From the NCBI GenBank assembly GCA_023390695.1, contig JAEWCJ010000344.1:1-8495 (forward strand): 8,495 nt of DNA, given 5' to 3'. Numbering within the stretch: the first letter of the stretch is position 1; every line of letters starts with the position of its first letter. This DNA comes from Pseudomonadota bacterium. Its GTDB lineage: Bacteria > Pseudomonadota > Alphaproteobacteria > Rhizobiales > Xanthobacteraceae. Position numbers and translations under genes: made by a program. Shown here piece by piece: positions 7,284-8,495 of this stretch. The notes under the pieces are model-generated. The model was not told the origin of the DNA. It was given only the letters and a program-made list of their open reading frames with translations, and searched no databases.

Positions 7284-7317
7284 CCGGGGCCGCCTGGATC
7301 CTGTCAGGCGGCCTCGG
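7284..7317. terminator. Hairpin between convergent genes, probable bidirectional terminator
   Basis: The arms 7284-7296 and 7305-7317 pair over 13 positions (12 Watson-Crick and one G-T), GC-rich, with an 8-nt loop. It begins 23 nt after the receptor stop and is followed on the plus strand by CCTTTAT, a weak T tract. The right arm includes part of the stop codon and the last codons of the minus-strand regulator gene, so the same stem would also form in that transcript, followed by TTACACTT. The stem is strong but the T runs are poor, so termination is likely but not certain. Confidence 0.6.
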
Positions 7318-8245
7318 CCTTTATGCCCAGATGGCGCAGCCGCTTCGCACCCTGGCGGGCGGCAAGGCGCGCCTGTTCGACGAGGGTGCCGATCGCTGGC
7401 ATGCGGCCATGCGTCGTGCTGCGCAAGACCCCAAGCGTCAGCGGGATGTCGGGCTCGAACGGCCGGCCAACGAGCTCGCCGACATTGCCGCCGAGCAGCA
7501 GCATCGGGTTGAACAGCGCGACGCCAAGACCCTCGCGGGCAAGCGCCATTGCCGTATAGACATGGTTGACTTCCATCAGCCCGCCGTTTTCCCGCTCGCT
7601 GTTTTGGCGGAGGGTCTCGACCACCAGAGCCGGAATCGGAATATAGCCCTGGGTGGCCACCATGACGGTGTGCCCGGTCAGGTCCTTGAGCTGGATTTTC
7701 TTCTTCGCGGCGAGCGGATGGTCTTTCGCCATCAGGCATGAGAGTCCCACGGTCAAAAGCGGCTCTTCGGTCGCTTCGGCGGATTCAGCAATATAGGCGA
7801 AACCAAGCTCCGCGGCTTCCTGCCGGACCAGATCCAGCACGCGCGCGAAATATTGCACGTCGACGCGAATCTGGACGCGCGGTTGCTTGCGTCTGAAGCC
7901 GGCGATGATCTGCGGCAACAGAGTGCTGCCGAATGAAGGGATGCAGGCGACATGAAGGGTCGAGGCCGACGTGTCCTGCATCGTCACAATCCGTCGTTGC
8001 ACCGCGTCGGCCTGTGCCAGCAGCCGTTCGACATGCGGAAGCAAGGCCTCGGCCTGCGGAGTCGGAACGATGCGCTGCCGCGAGCGGACGAAGAGAGACA
8101 GGCCGGTCTGGGCCTCCAGTTCCTTCAGTGCGAGGCTTGCCGCAGGCTGGGAAATGCCGATGCGTTTCGCAGTATTTGTGAGGCTGCGTGTGAGCATGAG
8201 CGTGGAAAACAATTCCAATGTGCGCAGCGACGGGGTGCGGATCAT
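7304..8245 (-). CDS. LysR-type transcriptional regulator
   Basis: 313 aa from ATG 8243-8245, the usual LysR length. The N-terminal winged helix-turn-helix (about 5-64) is clear: LRTLELFSTLMLTRSLTNTA, then RIGISQPAASLALKELEAQ and LFVRSRQRIVPTPQAEAL. A linker helix (about 68-90) leads to the effector-binding domain (about 95-295), which contains LHVACIPSFGSTLLPQIIAGF-type strand and helix elements, ELGFAY, MAKDHPLA, and the late EGLGVALFNPMLL motif. The frame stays open upstream to 8371, but residues before MIRTPSLRTLELF do not resemble LysR proteins, so I cut there; the ribosome site (GGAAA, about 9 nt upstream) is weak. The gene is convergent with the hyu operon, rather than divergent as is classical. 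It is therefore a likely but unproven regulator of it, and may instead serve a gene beyond the right edge. Inducers of this family are usually the pathway substrate or an intermediate. Confidence 0.9.
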   Translation of the reverse strand: MIRTPSLRTLELFSTLMLTRSLTNTAKRIGISQPAASLALKELEAQTGLSLFVRSRQRIVPTPQAEALLPHVERLLAQADAVQRRIVTMQDTSASTLHVACIPSFGSTLLPQIIAGFRRKQPRVQIRVDVQYFARVLDLVRQEAAELGFAYIAESAEATEEPLLTVGLSCLMAKDHPLAAKKKIQLKDLTGHTVMVATQGYIPIPALVVETLRQNSERENGGLMEVNHVYTAMALAREGLGVALFNPMLLLGGNVGELVGRPFEPDIPLTLGVLRSTTHGRMPAIGTLVEQARLAARQGAKRLRHLGIKAEAA

Positions 8246-8270
8246 AGGCTGTTTCCATGCTTTGGACCGG

Positions 8271-8285
8271 ATCGGTCGTGAGGAT
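8271..8285. promoter_or_regulatory. LysR-box-like ATC-N9-GAT (T-N11-A) dyad
   Basis: ATC at 8271-8273 and GAT at 8283-8285 are separated by exactly 9 nt, giving the T-N11-A geometry of LysR-family boxes. It lies 26-40 nt upstream of the lysR start, so it could serve autoregulation. Two neighbouring dyads overlap it: GACCG/CGGTC (8265-8277) and the palindrome AGGATATCCT (8281-8290). Chance occurrence of such a 6-base pattern in a region this size is not negligible. Confidence 0.4.
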
Positions 8286-8290
8286 ATCCT

Positions 8291-8310
8291 GCCGGCCCAA
8301 TTAAACCGGC
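8291..8310. repeat. Inverted repeat upstream of lysR
   Basis: GCCGG (8291-8295) and CCGGC (8306-8310) flank a 10-nt AT-rich centre. It could be an operator half-site pair, and it overlaps the possible -10 box for lysR. Confidence 0.3.
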
Positions 8311-8328
8311 CTTCATGATGCAGTTCCA
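8300..8328 (-). promoter_or_regulatory. Possible sigma70-type promoter of lysR
   Basis: Read on the minus strand, TGGAAC (8323-8328) and TTTAAT (8300-8305) are 17 nt apart. The -10 matches the consensus at 5 of 6 bases, but the -35 matches only about 3 of 6. Transcription would start near 8293, putting the ATC-N9-GAT element just downstream of the start, a typical place for autorepression. The call is weak. Confidence 0.25.
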
Positions 8329-8495
8329 GTGAGGTTAGGTTCTTTAGCCTATGGGGGGAAATGATCAACACGGCTGTGGCGGCGCAGCTCTCGCCCTCCG
8401 CAGACTGCAGTTCGGCACGCGCGGGGCAGCTTGATTTTCGTCGGGGTTTCGCCGGTGAAAAGTTCTGGGCTCAAAAGGGTGGCGTAATCCCGGCT

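Larger units (their letters stand above)
8246..8495. other. Region upstream of lysR to window edge
   Basis: Holds the dyads and possible promoter listed separately. In addition, ATG 8361 opens a plus-strand frame with no stop through the window end (45 codons, beginning MINTAVAAQLSPSADCSSAR). A G-run (8353-8358) sits only 2 nt before it, poor spacing for a ribosome site. I recognise no family in those residues, so I do not call a gene. Confidence 0.4.

Noticed and set aside
8246..8371. N-terminal extension of the LysR protein up to 8371
   Set aside because: The 42 added residues precede the helix-turn-helix without family similarity and would cover the likely operator region.
1..8495. CRISPR arrays, insertion sequences, tRNA or rRNA genes, attachment sites
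   Set aside because: No regularly spaced direct repeats, transposase motifs, paired terminal repeats or RNA gene signatures were seen on reading the window.

Overview
This 8.5 kb window is GC-rich, densely coded and mostly on the plus strand, with high G/C at third codon positions. Gene families and order suggest an alphaproteobacterium, probably of the Hyphomicrobiales (Bradyrhizobium/Afipia/Rhodopseudomonas-like). This is inference: no rRNA, tRNA or other taxonomic marker is present. I see no insertion sequence, CRISPR array, prophage gene or RNA gene.

Region 1 (4-2074) looks like the 3' end of a molybdenum-hydroxylase cluster. A CoxE-type VWA-domain protein is followed 4 nt later by an XdhC/CoxF-type protein. 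Such proteins assist insertion or maturation of the molybdenum cofactor in CO-dehydrogenase-like and xanthine-dehydrogenase-like enzymes. The catalytic subunits and the CoxD-type ATPase, if present, would lie upstream of the window.

Region 2 (2075 to about 2357) is an intergenic gap with small inverted repeats and two candidate translation starts for the next gene.

Region 3 (2358-7260) is a compact catabolic operon. It holds the HyuA and HyuB subunits of an ATP-dependent hydantoinase/5-oxoprolinase/carboxylase-family enzyme, whose genes overlap by ATGA. A Bug-type periplasmic solute-binding protein with a twin-arginine-like signal follows 47 nt later. The likely logic is that the binding protein captures an organic acid, amide or lactam, and HyuAB uses ATP to open or carboxylate it.

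Region 4 (7284-7317) is a strong hairpin between the convergent operon and regulator genes. It overlaps the 3' end of the regulator gene.

Region 5 (7304-8245, minus strand) encodes a LysR-type regulator. Upstream of it (8246-8495) are stacked dyads, including an exact ATC-N9-GAT LysR-box-like element. An open reading frame at the right edge may be the start of another gene.

Taken together, the window resembles a pathway in which a molybdenum hydroxylase oxidises a substrate (perhaps an N-heterocycle), HyuAB processes the resulting lactam or imide, a Bug receptor recognises the substrate and LysR controls expression. The families are clear; the substrate and the link between the two blocks are inference.
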